Shown here: positions 1-10,893 of the stretch, piece by piece | Layout: the number at the start of each line of letters is the position of its first letter | Position numbering within the stretch: position 1 is the first letter of the stretch | Assembly: GCA_938005745.1 (NCBI GenBank) | Contig: CALLMM010000013.1 | Span: 1-53,922, forward strand | Direction: 5' to 3' | Origin: an uncultured Chthonomonadales bacterium | Lineage (GTDB): Bacteria > Armatimonadota > Chthonomonadetes > Chthonomonadales > CAJBBX01 | DNA: 53,922 nt | Notes under the pieces: model-generated | Told to the model about the DNA's origin: nothing | The model's database searches: none | What the model saw: the letters and a program-made list of their open reading frames with translations, nothing else | Position numbers and translations under genes: made by a program

Positions 1-32
1 GCAGAGCCGCTGTACCTGAGGATCCTTTATCC

Positions 33-63
33 GTTCTGTCGCTCGCAAGCGCGGTGACAGAAC
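33..63 (+). promoter_or_regulatory. inverted repeat upstream of pseudopilin gene
   Basis: GTTCTGTC (33-40) is the exact reverse complement of GACAGAAC (56-63). The inner bases contain a smaller GCT/AGC pairing. It lies about 60 bases before the pseudopilin start. A possible -10 (TATAAA, 79-84) follows, with a GTGACA box at 54-59 as a -35 candidate, but the 19-base spacing is long. It could be a transcribed hairpin or an operator. The role is inferred only. Confidence 0.35.
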
Positions 64-124
64 TCGATGAACCGGTTGTATAAACGGTTGACTTTTTGAC
101 ACACACATCATGGAGGATCACTAG

Positions 125-997
125 ATGTCCTTACGCAGAAGCGGTTTCACACTGATTGAGTTGCTCGTAGTGATCGCTATTATCGCGATCCTGGCGGCAA
201 TTCTCTTCCCGGTCTTCGCGCAGGCGCGCGCCCAGGCACGTAAAGCCAGCGCTACGTCCAACTTCAAGCAGCTGATCACTGCCGCCCTCATGTACTCTCA
301 GGATTTCGACGAGAAGTACCCGCTGGCGCAGACGCTCGGAACCTACGACGCCAACCCCGCCAATCCGGATGATGTCTTCGGAACCCTGGTGCAGCCCTAC
401 ATCAAAAACGAAGACCTACTGGCGGATCCCGGCGACTACGCGACCAAACGCGACCGCGAATATGTCGAACTGACTCCCCCCGACTCCGTCCCCTACCGTG
501 AGGCGCAACGGCGCTTCAACTTCGCCGCGAAGTCCGATTTCGGCATCAACATTCAGTACTTCAGTCCGTGGGGCTACATGTGTCCTACCTACTTCTCGCC
601 GATCTCGGTGGCGCAGTCGCAGGTCAACAAGCCGGCAGAATCGATCTATGCCATTGACAGCGTTTGGAACCGCAGCGCGTCCGGCGCGCCCTACGGCGGC
701 GGTAACTACGGACTGGATCCCCCCTGCATCTTCAACGCCCAGTTCCGCGACACCCGCCCCGGCGTGACCGCCTGCCCCGGCTCCTGGTGGTTTGGCGGCT
801 GGAACCCCAGCAGCCCCAACGCCTGGAACGTCTTCGGCGGCGCCTGGCCCTGGCATAACGAGACCGCCGTTGTCGCCTTCGCCGACGGTCATGCCAAAGC
901 CTACCGCATCAGCGCCCTCACGCAGGGCTGCGATGTCCGGGACGGACTCGGCGGAGTCATCTTCGACTCGGACAAGTATCTGTGGGATCTGGACTAG
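125..997 (+). CDS. type IV pilin-like / type II secretion pseudopilin (DUF1559-like)
   Basis: This 290-residue protein begins with a short basic leader and the prepilin peptidase site G7|F8, with glutamate E12 at mature position 5, followed by a hydrophobic helix (about 8-30). After cleavage and methylation by prepilin peptidase such proteins assemble as (minor) pilins or pseudopilins at the inner membrane. Near the C terminus is H244-x9-D254-G255, the H-x9-DG signature of the large pseudopilin families of Armatimonadota and Planctomycetota. The middle part has many aromatic residues and several cysteines. A GGAGG ribosome site (112-116) lies 8 bases before the ATG. A 76-residue membrane protein gene follows after a strong hairpin. 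The precise cargo or pilus role is unknown. Such genes occur in many copies per genome. Confidence 0.92.
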   Translation: MSLRRSGFTLIELLVVIAIIAILAAILFPVFAQARAQARKASATSNFKQLITAALMYSQDFDEKYPLAQTLGTYDANPANPDDVFGTLVQPYIKNEDLLADPGDYATKRDREYVELTPPDSVPYREAQRRFNFAAKSDFGINIQYFSPWGYMCPTYFSPISVAQSQVNKPAESIYAIDSVWNRSASGAPYGGGNYGLDPPCIFNAQFRDTRPGVTACPGSWWFGGWNPSSPNAWNVFGGAWPWHNETAVVAFADGHAKAYRISALTQGCDVRDGLGGVIFDSDKYLWDLD

Positions 998-1013
998 CCT
1001 GATGAAGCCGTGA

Positions 1014-1046
1014 GAGGATCGGGCCGCATCCTTCCGCCCGATCCTC
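1014..1046 (+). terminator. strong hairpin between pseudopilin gene and small membrane protein gene
   Basis: An 11-base perfect stem (GAGGATCGGGC at 1014-1024 pairs with 1036-1046) with an 11-base loop lies in the 70-base gap after the pseudopilin stop. No U tract follows, so it may be a partial terminator or an mRNA-stabilising 3' structure rather than a full stop. Confidence 0.55.
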
Positions 1047-1067
1047 GGCATGGATGGAGCTGATACG

Positions 1068-1298
1068 ATGAAGCAGAAAATCCCAACTCCGATCTTTGTG
1101 GTGGTAGTGGTGGTGGTGGTTATCGGGGTCGCCGCCCTCATCTGGTCGCGCGCGAACCCCTCCACGGGAACCTCTAACGCCGATGTCGAGAAGATCTCCA
1201 GAGAGATGATCTCCAATCAGCGAAATGATCTCCCTGTGGTTCCCAAGGAGATGATTGACCAGAAGATGCGCGCCATGGGCGGAGGAGGCAAAAAGTAG
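1068..1298 (+). CDS. small single-pass membrane protein with poly-valine segment
   Basis: This 76-residue protein is not assigned to a family. After a short KQKIPTP start it has one membrane helix (about residues 8-27) that includes eight consecutive valines. A polar segment rich in Asp, Glu, Arg and Asn follows, and the protein ends GGGGKK. I chose ATG 1068 because the purine-rich GGATGGAG just upstream is a fair ribosome site; an in-frame ATG at 1050 would add six residues. It sits 70 bases after the pseudopilin gene and before a classical terminator at 1344, so the two are probably co-transcribed. A structural or accessory role next to the pseudopilin is a guess. The poly-Val codons form a GTG repeat. 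Confidence 0.7.
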   Translation: MKQKIPTPIFVVVVVVVVIGVAALIWSRANPSTGTSNADVEKISREMISNQRNDLPVVPKEMIDQKMRAMGGGGKK

Positions 1299-1343
1299 GC
1301 GCGCGCTTGTAGATCGCCTCGTATACGCCACCGTTTCATCCCG

Positions 1344-1376
1344 AAGGCGGCTTCCATCCCGGAAGCCGCCTTTTTT
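1344..1376 (+). terminator. Rho-independent terminator
   Basis: GGCGGCTTCC (1346-1355) pairs with GGAAGCCGCC (1361-1370) around a five-base loop and is followed at once by six T. It ends the pseudopilin/small membrane protein unit. Confidence 0.92.
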
Positions 1377-1478
1377 CAAACCGACGTATCGCGAACGACA
1401 GGCAGGGAAAACTCGTATCCTGAAACGAATCTACTTTCTGGAGGCAGCTGCTCCCCGGCGAAGGAGTTCTAAGAGCGA

Positions 1479-2636
1479 ATGAACAACGACAACCGTTCAA
1501 ATAGCAGCGGCGCGCGCCCGCCCGGTCCGCGCTCCGCTCCCCCCAGCCCCTGGGCGATCACCCTGGGAACGGTCGCCGGCATCCCGATCCGTCTGCACAT
1601 GACCTTCCTGCTGTTTCTGGCGTTTCTGGCGCTGGTCATCTATCGCGGACCGGATTCCGGGGTCGGATTGCTGTTTTTGATCGGGGTCTTCGGCTGCGTG
1701 CTGCTGCATGAACTAGGGCACAGTCTGGTCGCCAGAAAGTACGGCATCCCGGTCAGCGAGATCGTTCTCTATCCCATCGGCGGCGTGGCGCGCATGGAGA
1801 AGATCCCCAAGCCACATGAGGAGCTGTGGATTGCGCTGGCGGGTCCCGCCGTCAATCTGGTCATCGCGATCGCCATCCTCATCGGCTTGATCGCCACCGG
1901 CTCCATGGGCACGCTGGGCAGCTGGATCAATATGCGCGTCGGAGACGGCTTCTGGATACAGGAGCTGATGATCGCCAATCTGATGCTAGCGTTCTTCAAC
2001 CTGATCCCCGCCTTCCCGATGGATGGCGGGCGGATCCTGCGCGCGATCCTGGCGCTGATCATGGGAGAGGTTCCGGCGACCCGAATCGCCGTCGCCGTCG
2101 GTCAGTTCATGGCGTTTGTGATGGGCTTTATCGGCTTGATCCTGCCCAGCGTCATCCTCATTTTCATCGCCTTCTTTGTCTTCATCGGGGCGTCGCAGGA
2201 GGGAACCTACTATCAGAGCCGCGCGCTGGTGCAGGGGCTGTCCGCCCGCGCCGCCATGCTGACCGATTTCCGCACGCTGCCGGTTGGCGCGACCCTGCAG
2301 GAGGCGACCAATCTTCTGCTGGAGACCTCTCAGCAGGACTTTCCGGTGATCTACGGCGAGGAGGTGGTCGGGGTCCTCTCCCGGCAGTCGCTGCTACGTG
2401 GGCTTTCGACCGAAGGTCCCTCCGGCTATGTGACCGGCTCCATGCAGCGCGACTTCCTCATCGCCTCGCCCGACGCCGATCTGCAGGAGCTTGCCGCCAA
2501 CCTGCAGGCGGGACAACAGACCTGCGCGCTGATCATGGAGCATGAGAAGCTGGTGGGCATGGTCACGATGGAGAACCTGGCGGAGTTTCTGATCATCCAG
2601 CAGATCATGCAGCGCCAGCAGGGACAGACCACCTGA
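1479..2636 (+). CDS. site-2 protease family (M50) membrane metalloprotease with CBS domains
   Basis: The 385-residue product is an intramembrane zinc metalloprotease. H77-E-L-G-H81 lies in a membrane helix, and the second metal-site segment, with NLIPAFPMDGGR at about 174-185, supplies D182. About six hydrophobic segments fill residues 40-240. Residues about 250-370 form a pair of CBS-like repeats, the usual ligand-sensing tail of SpoIVFB-like proteases. The N terminus (1-25) is rich in Pro, Ser and Asn. A clear AAGGAG site lies at 1461-1466. Family members cleave membrane-bound anti-sigma factors or pro-sigma factors. Here the substrate is unknown. The anti-sigma gene at 33543 is a distant, untested candidate. 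Confidence 0.93.
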   Translation: MNNDNRSNSSGARPPGPRSAPPSPWAITLGTVAGIPIRLHMTFLLFLAFLALVIYRGPDSGVGLLFLIGVFGCVLLHELGHSLVARKYGIPVSEIVLYPIGGVARMEKIPKPHEELWIALAGPAVNLVIAIAILIGLIATGSMGTLGSWINMRVGDGFWIQELMIANLMLAFFNLIPAFPMDGGRILRAILALIMGEVPATRIAVAVGQFMAFVMGFIGLILPSVILIFIAFFVFIGASQEGTYYQSRALVQGLSARAAMLTDFRTLPVGATLQEATNLLLETSQQDFPVIYGEEVVGVLSRQSLLRGLSTEGPSGYVTGSMQRDFLIASPDADLQELAANLQAGQQTCALIMEHEKLVGMVTMENLAEFLIIQQIMQRQQGQTT

Positions 2637-2646
2637 CATAAAACAT

Positions 2647-2671
2647 CGGGGCAGGCTCGCCGCCCGCCCCG
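2647..2671. terminator. GC-rich hairpin between convergent genes, no U tract
   Basis: CGGGGC (2647-2652) and GCCCCG (2666-2671), with inner GGC/GCC pairing and one mismatch, form a hairpin in the 57-base gap between the protease gene (plus) and uvrB (minus). It could serve both strands. Confidence 0.5.
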
Positions 2672-2693
2672 AACGCTCCCGGCGTCCCGTCTC

Positions 2694-4748
<2,055 letters not shown>

Positions 4749-4781
4749 CGTGCGCCTCCTGCGGTGGTTATGATAGAATTC

Positions 4782-4790
4782 AGTATACCA
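4782..4790 (-). promoter_or_regulatory. extended -10 promoter element of uvrB
   Basis: Read on the minus strand the sequence is TGGTATACT, a TGn extended -10 joined to TATACT, 34 bases before the uvrB ATG. No good -35 is visible at the usual distance, as is common for extended -10 promoters. Confidence 0.55.
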
Positions 4791-4838
4791 TACCAGAGAC
4801 GCACCGCGAGAACGGAAGGTTTCATCTTCTGGCTGCCC

Positions 4839-5405
4839 CTACTTCAGCGCGAGGAAGTTGCGCAGCAGGTCCTTCCCGACGGGGGTCATCACAGACTCCG
4901 GATGAAACTGCACCCCCTCTATCGCGTACTCCCGATGGCGCACCCCCATCACCTCGCCCTCCTCCGTCTCCGCCGTGATCTCCAGACACTCCGGCATCGT
5001 CTCCCGCCGGATCACCAGCGAGTGGTAGCGCGTCGCGGGGAACGGGTTGGGAAGGTTGTGAAAGACGCCCCGGTTGGTGTGATGGATCAGCGAGGTCTTC
5101 CCGTGCAGGACGCGCCAGTTGCGGATCACCTCGCCTCCGAACGCCTGACCGATGCTCTGGTGTCCCAGACAGACGCCCAGGATCGGCATCTGTCCGGCAA
5201 ACCGTTGAATGAGCGGCACGCTGATCCCTGCCTCGGCGGGCGTGCAGGGACCGGGCGAGATCACGATGCGCTCCGGCGCCATCTCCGCGATCTCCTCCAG
5301 CGTGATCTTATCGTTGCGCCGCACGACCAGCGACTGCCCCATCTCCCCCAGATACTGCACCAGGTTATAGGTAAACGAGTCGTAGTTGTCTATCACCAGA
5401 ATCAT
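4839..5405 (-). CDS. pabA: glutamine amidotransferase of anthranilate / aminodeoxychorismate synthase (TrpG/PabA)
   Basis: This class I glutamine amidotransferase supplies ammonia from glutamine to chorismate. From the start [14 protein letters not shown] it has 188 residues, the family norm. The catalytic triad is visible: C79 in GVCLGH, and H168 and E170 in QFHPES. The oxyanion region SPGPCTP is at about 50-56. The open frame extends 20 codons further upstream to 5465, but that part resembles no family member, and a GGGAGAAGG purine stretch precedes the chosen ATG. No trpE or pabB partner is adjacent, so whether it serves folate, tryptophan or both is open. Single amphibolic copies are common. 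It is transcribed ahead of uvrB and diverges from the permease operon. Confidence 0.93.
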   Translation of the reverse strand: MILVIDNYDSFTYNLVQYLGEMGQSLVVRRNDKITLEEIAEMAPERIVISPGPCTPAEAGISVPLIQRFAGQMPILGVCLGHQSIGQAFGGEVIRNWRVLHGKTSLIHHTNRGVFHNLPNPFPATRYHSLVIRRETMPECLEITAETEEGEVMGVRHREYAIEGVQFHPESVMTPVGKDLLRNFLALK

Positions 5406-5649
5406 CTGCCTGTGAGAACCTTCTCCCGAGATTGCGCGCGGACGTATGGAGGCGTTTCCCGGCAAGCCGCCTGCATGCGCCCGCCCTATTCAAACTACCT
5501 TCTGCGCGGACGCCTTCAACTCCTCCGTTTCAGCAGACCGCCCGCCTGCAACAAGGAGATGCGGCGCGCCGGAGAGAACCTATTTGCAGGAGCTTTCGCA
5601 TCTTTGCTCCCTTTCTCTCGGATACGGCTCCGCTCCGGATAACGCAATC
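5406..5649. other. divergent intergenic region between pabA and the permease operon
   Basis: These 244 bases must hold promoters for two divergent units. I find no convincing -35/-10 pair or operator. Open frames run through it on both strands but they are extensions of the flanking genes without family similarity. Confidence 0.4.
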
Positions 5650-6612
5650 ATGACCAAACGCGCCAACAGACGCGATCTCTGGATCGCAATGGGGTTTCTG
5701 CTGCCCAACTTTCTGGGATTTCTGATCTTCACCGCCGGACCGGTGATCTTCTCGCTGGCGGTCAGCTTCACCAACTGGAATCTGCAGAAGACCGTTCCCT
5801 TCCGCTGGTCGGGGCTGGAGAACTACGCTCTGCTGCTGCGCGACCGCGAATTCTGGCTCTACTTCGTCAACACCATCTACTTCCTGCTCGGCATCCCGGT
5901 GGCGATTGCCGGGTCGCTCGCGCTGGCGTTGATGCTGAGCCAGCGGCTGCGGGGGATCGTGGTCTATCGCACGCTCTTCTATCTGCCCAGTTTCACCAGC
6001 GGCGTCGCCCTGATGATCCTGTGGAAGGCGCTCTACAATCCCGACTTCGGTCCCATCAACGCGCTGATCGAGCGGTTCTCCGATCTGCTCGGACTGGGGC
6101 TGACCGCGCCGCAGTGGCTGCTCTCCACCCGCAACCTTCTGGGTCTGGAGGTGGAGCAGGTGCGGCTTGCCAGCAGACAGGTCGGACTGGGCGCGCGCGA
6201 CGCAATCATTCTCATGGGCATCTGGACGGCGATCGGCGGCAACAATATGCTGCTCTATCTGGCGGCGCTGACCAACGTTCCGCAGGAGCTGACCGAGGCG
6301 GCAGAACTGGATGGAGCCGGGCGGTGGGCGGTCTTTCGCAACGTGATCTGGCCCCAGCTTGCGCCGACCACCTTCTTTATCGTGGTGATGAGCTTCATCG
6401 GCGGACTGCAGGGAGGCTTTGAGCAGGCGCGCGTGATGACGGCGGGCGGTCCGGCGGGAACCACCACCACGCTGGCTTACTACATCTACACCAAAGCCTT
6501 CGAGGAGTTTCAGATCGGCTACGCCTCCGCCGTCGCCTGGGTGCTGTTTATCATGATCTTTGCGATCACGCTGGTGAACTGGAGGTTCGGCAGCAGGGAA
6601 CTCAACTACTGA
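5650..6612 (+). CDS. carbohydrate ABC transporter permease, MalF/UgpA type
   Basis: The 320-residue inner-membrane permease belongs to the CUT1 sugar/oligosaccharide importers. Six hydrophobic segments are apparent. The cytoplasmic EAA loop that docks the ATPase is at about 215-240 (ELTEAAELDGAGRWAVF, ending in WPQLAP). I start at MTKRANRRD because the 68 upstream codons of the open frame have no family similarity; the ribosome site there (GGATAA) is weak. Its MalG-type partner is at 10035, so the permease pair is split by a large secreted enzyme gene. No binding protein or ATPase gene is near, so they must be encoded elsewhere, and a shared MsmX-like ATPase is likely. The sugar is unknown; the neighbouring glycosidase suggests an oligosaccharide. 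Confidence 0.93.
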   Translation: MTKRANRRDLWIAMGFLLPNFLGFLIFTAGPVIFSLAVSFTNWNLQKTVPFRWSGLENYALLLRDREFWLYFVNTIYFLLGIPVAIAGSLALALMLSQRLRGIVVYRTLFYLPSFTSGVALMILWKALYNPDFGPINALIERFSDLLGLGLTAPQWLLSTRNLLGLEVEQVRLASRQVGLGARDAIILMGIWTAIGGNNMLLYLAALTNVPQELTEAAELDGAGRWAVFRNVIWPQLAPTTFFIVVMSFIGGLQGGFEQARVMTAGGPAGTTTTLAYYIYTKAFEEFQIGYASAVAWVLFIMIFAITLVNWRFGSRELNY

Positions 6613-6673
6613 CGCGCCGCAGCGTCCCTCCGGTCGCACTTCGACCGGAAGCAGCGAGCAAAGGATACCGTCT

Positions 6674-9600
6674 ATGCTCACCCGCACCCTCTTGCTGACG
6701 ATCGCCGCGCTCTGCGCATGCGGCGCGGCTAATCCCCTGAAAGCGGATGTTCCTATCATCCCCGACTCTAACCGTATTCAGCTAGACGAGATCGGACTCT
6801 ATGCGGTTGGACTGATCTATCGCAAAAAGGCGGCGGAGCCGTTTCCAACCGGATGGACCGGCTATTTTGAAGACCGCACCGGCATCGCCTGCCGCCCCTC
6901 CGGCACGCAGAACGGCAGAGCGGCGTTTCTGCTGCACTGTCCCTGGCGCGGCGGAACCGGCATCGCCTATCAGCAGTTCACCTTTCGACTGCCGCGCGCC
7001 CGCAGAATACTCCTGCGCGGCGCGACCGCGATGCAGGCGGATATGGTCGGCAAGTCGGACGGGGCGACCTTCCGAATCTTTGTGAACGGGAGAAAGCTGC
7101 TGGAGACCCATCGCGCCGACGCGGAGTGGAAGCCGTTCACCTTCGACCTGACCGCCTACGCCGGCAAAACGGCGATCCTCCGCTTTGAGACCGATCCCGG
7201 TCCGAAAGACGATCCGAGCTTTGACTACTCCCTCTGGGGCGACCGGGAGCTGATCCTGGAGGGCTATATGCCGAAACAGGCGCGCCGTCCCGATCCTCTC
7301 CCTCTGCGTCTGGAGCGTCTCGCCTCGTCGCAGACCGGCTCGGTGGTTCCGCCGGTCGGTTTCACTGCGAAGACCGCGCTGGTTCGCGAGGCGGACGACC
7401 GTTTCGCGTTTCGCTACTCCGGCGAGGACGGCGCGCTGACCTATCTCTGGCAGATGCCGAAGAGACCGGAGGATCCCCTGCTCGGAAGACTGGTTCTGCA
7501 GGCGAAGATGCGGGGCGATACGCCCGTAAACGCGCCGCTGGCGAACGGCGCCCGTCTGGAGTGGACACAGCCGGCGCGCCCGACGGAGGTTCGCTGGAGG
7601 AGGGAGCGGGACGAGGCGATCCTGACCCGCGCCTATCGGATCGGCGCGGAGAGCGTCGAGGTGGAGGTGCGCGGGAGGATGAACGGCAAGAGCCTGGTCC
7701 TGCAGGTGCGCGGACCGGCGCGGATCAGCCGACTGGAGGCGGGGAGCTGGGGACCGGCGATGCGCCGCAAAATCATACCCGTCCCCTACTACTCCGGACA
7801 GGTCACCTATCTTCCCTCCGAGAACCTCTTCGTGCATACCCTGCTGGACTGGCTCCACTCCTCCGCCTCCGCGCATGACGGCGTAACGGCTCACTACGGC
7901 GCGCTCACCGACGGCAGCCGCAACCCCCTGCAGGAGCGGATCGTCTACACCGCCGCCTGGCATCTGGCGGAGACGCTGCCCAATATCCCCAATCCGCCCT
8001 CGCCCTATCGTCCACAGATCGCCGACCGGATCGTGCTGGACATCTGGGGCGGACGCTACGCCGATATCGCGAAGGATCTGGCGCGGCTGCACGACTACGG
8101 CATCACGCGCTGCATCGCCCTGATCCATGACTGGCAGCGAAGCGGCTACGACAACGCGCTGCCCATGCACATTCCCGCCGCCGCCGACAAGGGCGGGGAC
8201 GAGGGGATGAAGGTTCTGATCGGGACGGGAACCCGCCTCGGCTATATCATGACCCTGCATGAAAACTATGTGGACTACTACCCGAACTACGACCACTTTA
8301 ACGAAGACGATATCGCCCTCGACTCGGAAGGAAAGAGGCAGTTAGCCTGGTACAATGCCGGCACAAAGATACAGTCCTTCGCCGTCAAGCCCAACGCCAT
8401 TCTATCCCTTGCCGCCACACAGTCGCCGGAGATCCATCGTCGTTACGAGACGAACGGCTGTTATCTGGATGTGCACTCCGCCGTGCCGCCCTGGTTCCAT
8501 GTGGACTTTCGCGCCGGAGAAGAGGGCGCGGGAACCTTCCGGCGGGTCTGGGAGGCGCACCGCGCGCTGTGGGAGTACGAGCGCAGGACTCACGGGGGAC
8601 CGGTCTTTGGGGAGGGGAACAGTCACTGGTACTGGAGCGGGCTGCTGGACGGCGTCGAGGCGCAGTTTGGCACGGGCTGGCCCGGCATGGCGGGCATGAC
8701 GGCTCCCCTGATGGCGGATTTCGACCTGCTGAAGATCCAGCCGCTGCAGTTCAATCACGGCATGGGCTACTATGAGCGATGGTGGAGTAGTCCCTCCTGG
8801 CGCGCCCTGCCGCCGATGGTTGTCCTCGATCAGTACCGGATGCAGGAGGTGGTTTTCGGTCACGCCGGCTTTCTGGGGGCGTCTACCTGGAATGTGCTGC
8901 CGCTAGCATGGCTGGAGCATCATCTGCTCTCGCCGGTGATGGCGCGTTACGCCGCGACGCCGGTCGTCGGAATCGAGTACGAGGTGAACGGGCGATGGGC
9001 GGACGCGACGGCGGCGGCGAAGGCGGGGATCTGGAGCCGAGCGCGCATCCGTTACGCCAACGGCTTGACCATCACCGCCAACGACCGCGACGCGCCGCTG
9101 CAGGTCGGCGGGATCACGCTGCCCCGTTTCGGCTGGATCGCCGAGGGCGCGGGCGTGCGCGCCTACACCGCGCTGCGTGACGGCGTGGTGGCGGACTGCG
9201 CGGAGACCGCCGATTCGCTCTTTGTCAATGCGCGTCCTGCCGCCGACTGGAACCTCTCCGGCGTTCGGAGGATTCGTCCGACGGTCGCGCAGTTCGCGCA
9301 GCCGGAGCCGCGCGTCATCCAATTTGCCTACGCCTGGCAGGTACGGGAGGCTCTCGAGAAGGACTACCACTGCTTCGTTCACTTCGGCAAGCCGGGAGCC
9401 GCCGACTCGCCGGAGAGCATTCTCTTTCAACAGGATCACCCCCTGCCGGAGCCGACCTCCCGCTGGCAGATCGGTCAGACGGTGACGGACGGTCCGTACA
9501 CGCTGCGCCTGCCGGACGGTCTGCCGGACGGGGAGTATGAGTGGACGATCGGGCTGTATTCGGTCGGCGCGGGGCGCGTTGCGCTGGAGGGCATGGATGA

Positions 9601-9988
9601 TGGGCAGAGGCGCATCCGTCTGGGAACCCTGCGCGTGCGGGATCAGGGGCGCGCGATCGCTTTTGAACCGGAGCGGCGCAGCGGCGCCGAACAGACGGCT
9701 CTCTATCAGCAGCGGCTGAACCGGGACGACAGAGTGGTGGACTTCGGCGCCGTCCGGACGAACGGAAGTCTCCTCCTGCGCCGCGAGGGGGACGACTGGA
9801 CGCTGCAGACCCTGCCGCGCGAGAAGGCGTTCATCGTACAGTTTTCGGTCAGACGCTTTCCGCCGCCCGCCCGGGTGCGGTGTGTGGACGGAGAGACCGA
9901 GTCCGTCGCGCCGCAGACGCAGGGCGAGTGGTGGACGCTGCCCCTCAACGGCGCGAAAGCCTATCGCTGGTCGGGGCGCGGGCGATAG
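6674..9988 (+). CDS. large secreted glycoside hydrolase-like protein (GH101/DUF5696-like TIM barrel)
   Basis: The 1104-residue protein starts with a signal peptide (about 1-24, cleaved near the ANPLKA region). Residues about 70-198 form a beta-rich module resembling carbohydrate-binding domains, with the signature DPGPKDDPSFDYSLWGD (174-190). A beta-sandwich-like region (about 215-440) precedes a barrel-like core (about 450-760). In the core, D599 (CYLDVHS) and E647 (VFGEGNS) are the best candidates for nucleophile and acid/base, 48 residues apart, an arrangement like GH101-type endo-glycosidases. The C-terminal 300 residues look beta-rich. The gene lies 61 bases after the MalF-type gene and 46 bases before the MalG-type gene, which suggests it makes the oligosaccharide that they import. 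Substrate and exact family are not settled. A related enzyme is encoded at 14924-18145. Confidence 0.7.
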   Translation: MLTRTLLLTIAALCACGAANPLKADVPIIPDSNRIQLDEIGLYAVGLIYRKKAAEPFPTGWTGYFEDRTGIACRPSGTQNGRAAFLLHCPWRGGTGIAYQQFTFRLPRARRILLRGATAMQADMVGKSDGATFRIFVNGRKLLETHRADAEWKPFTFDLTAYAGKTAILRFETDPGPKDDPSFDYSLWGDRELILEGYMPKQARRPDPLPLRLERLASSQTGSVVPPVGFTAKTALVREADDRFAFRYSGEDGALTYLWQMPKRPEDPLLGRLVLQAKMRGDTPVNAPLANGARLEWTQPARPTEVRWRRERDEAILTRAYRIGAESVEVEVRGRMNGKSLVLQVRGPARISRLEAGSWGPAMRRKIIPVPYYSGQVTYLPSENLFVHTLLDWLHSSASAHDGVTAHYGALTDGSRNPLQERIVYTAAWHLAETLPNIPNPPSPYRPQIADRIVLDIWGGRYADIAKDLARLHDYGITRCIALIHDWQRSGYDNALPMHIPAAADKGGDEGMKVLIGTGTRLGYIMTLHENYVDYYPNYDHFNEDDIALDSEGKRQLAWYNAGTKIQSFAVKPNAILSLAATQSPEIHRRYETNGCYLDVHSAVPPWFHVDFRAGEEGAGTFRRVWEAHRALWEYERRTHGGPVFGEGNSHWYWSGLLDGVEAQFGTGWPGMAGMTAPLMADFDLLKIQPLQFNHGMGYYERWWSSPSWRALPPMVVLDQYRMQEVVFGHAGFLGASTWNVLPLAWLEHHLLSPVMARYAATPVVGIEYEVNGRWADATAAAKAGIWSRARIRYANGLTITANDRDAPLQVGGITLPRFGWIAEGAGVRAYTALRDGVVADCAETADSLFVNARPAADWNLSGVRRIRPTVAQFAQPEPRVIQFAYAWQVREALEKDYHCFVHFGKPGAADSPESILFQQDHPLPEPTSRWQIGQTVTDGPYTLRLPDGLPDGEYEWTIGLYSVGAGRVALEGMDDGQRRIRLGTLRVRDQGRAIAFEPERRSGAEQTALYQQRLNRDDRVVDFGAVRTNGSLLLRREGDDWTLQTLPREKAFIVQFSVRRFPPPARVRCVDGETESVAPQTQGEWWTLPLNGAKAYRWSGRGR

Positions 9989-10034
9989 GGGCGACGAAGT
10001 TAAGGGTTGATCCCGGCTCTGGAGGCGTATTTTG

Positions 10035-10850
10035 ATGTCTCGCACGGTACGAACGGTTCTGCTCTATCTGGCGCTGTCGCTGATTGCGCTGACCACGATC
10101 CTGCCGTTTCTCTGGATGGTGCTTGCCAGCTTCAAGCCGCTGGAGGAGGTGGAGCAGCTCAACCCCTTCCCGACGGTCTGGCATCCGGAGAACTATCGGA
10201 AGGTATTCGAGCAGATTCCCTTTGCGCGCTACTACTTTAACAGCCTCTTTGTCGCCGCCTGGGTAACGTTTCTGACCTGCCTGACCAGCGCGATGGCGGG
10301 GTTTGCGTTTGCGCGTCTGCGCTGGCCCTTCCGCGACGGCGTCTTCCGGCTCTATCTGGCGACCATGATGATTCCCGGCGTCGTCACTATGATCCCCAAC
10401 TATACGCTGATGGTCTGGCTGCATCTGCTCGACTCATACACCGGCTTGATCGTTCCCGCCGCCTTCAGCGCGTTCGGGACGTTTCTCCTGCGGCAGTTCA
10501 TGCTGACGATCCCTCCCGCACTGGACGAGGCGGCAGCGATGGATGGCGCCAGTCCCTGGCAGGTCTTCTGGGAGGTGATCCTGCCGCTGGCGCGTCCCGG
10601 TCTGATCACGCTGGCGATCTTCACCTTTATGGGCAACTACGGCTCCTTCTTCTGGCCCCTGATCCTGATCAAGAGCGAACACCTGCGCACGCTGCCGATC
10701 GGGATGCTCTTCTTCGATACCAACTACGGGCGTCAGACGAACCTGATCATGGCGGCGAGCGTGATGAACATCATCCCGCTGATCCTGCTGTTTGTGGTAT
10801 CGCAGCGATTTCTGGTGCGCGGCATTCAACTGGGAGCCGTCAAGGGATAG
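10035..10850 (+). CDS. carbohydrate ABC transporter permease, MalG/UgpE type
   Basis: This 271-residue permease is the second membrane subunit of the CUT1 importer whose MalF-type partner is at 5650. The N-terminal helix ends in FLWMVLASFKPLEEV, typical of MalG proteins. The EAA loop (ALDEAAAMDGASPWQVFW, then ILPLARPG) is near residues 168-197. A GGAG site at 10021-10024 serves either the TTG at 10032 or the ATG at 10035; I use the ATG. It is co-oriented and tightly spaced with the secreted glycosidase gene upstream and the unknown gene downstream. Confidence 0.93.
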   Translation: MSRTVRTVLLYLALSLIALTTILPFLWMVLASFKPLEEVEQLNPFPTVWHPENYRKVFEQIPFARYYFNSLFVAAWVTFLTCLTSAMAGFAFARLRWPFRDGVFRLYLATMMIPGVVTMIPNYTLMVWLHLLDSYTGLIVPAAFSAFGTFLLRQFMLTIPPALDEAAAMDGASPWQVFWEVILPLARPGLITLAIFTFMGNYGSFFWPLILIKSEHLRTLPIGMLFFDTNYGRQTNLIMAASVMNIIPLILLFVVSQRFLVRGIQLGAVKG

Positions 10851-10893
10851 ACACTTCGCCCCAGAGTGCAGTGAGGAACAGGAGCGGGCACGT

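Noticed and set aside
1098..1121. GTG run as a pure microsatellite with frameshift phase variation
   Set aside because: It is a triplet run with a GTA interruption, so length changes would not shift the frame; only helix length could vary.
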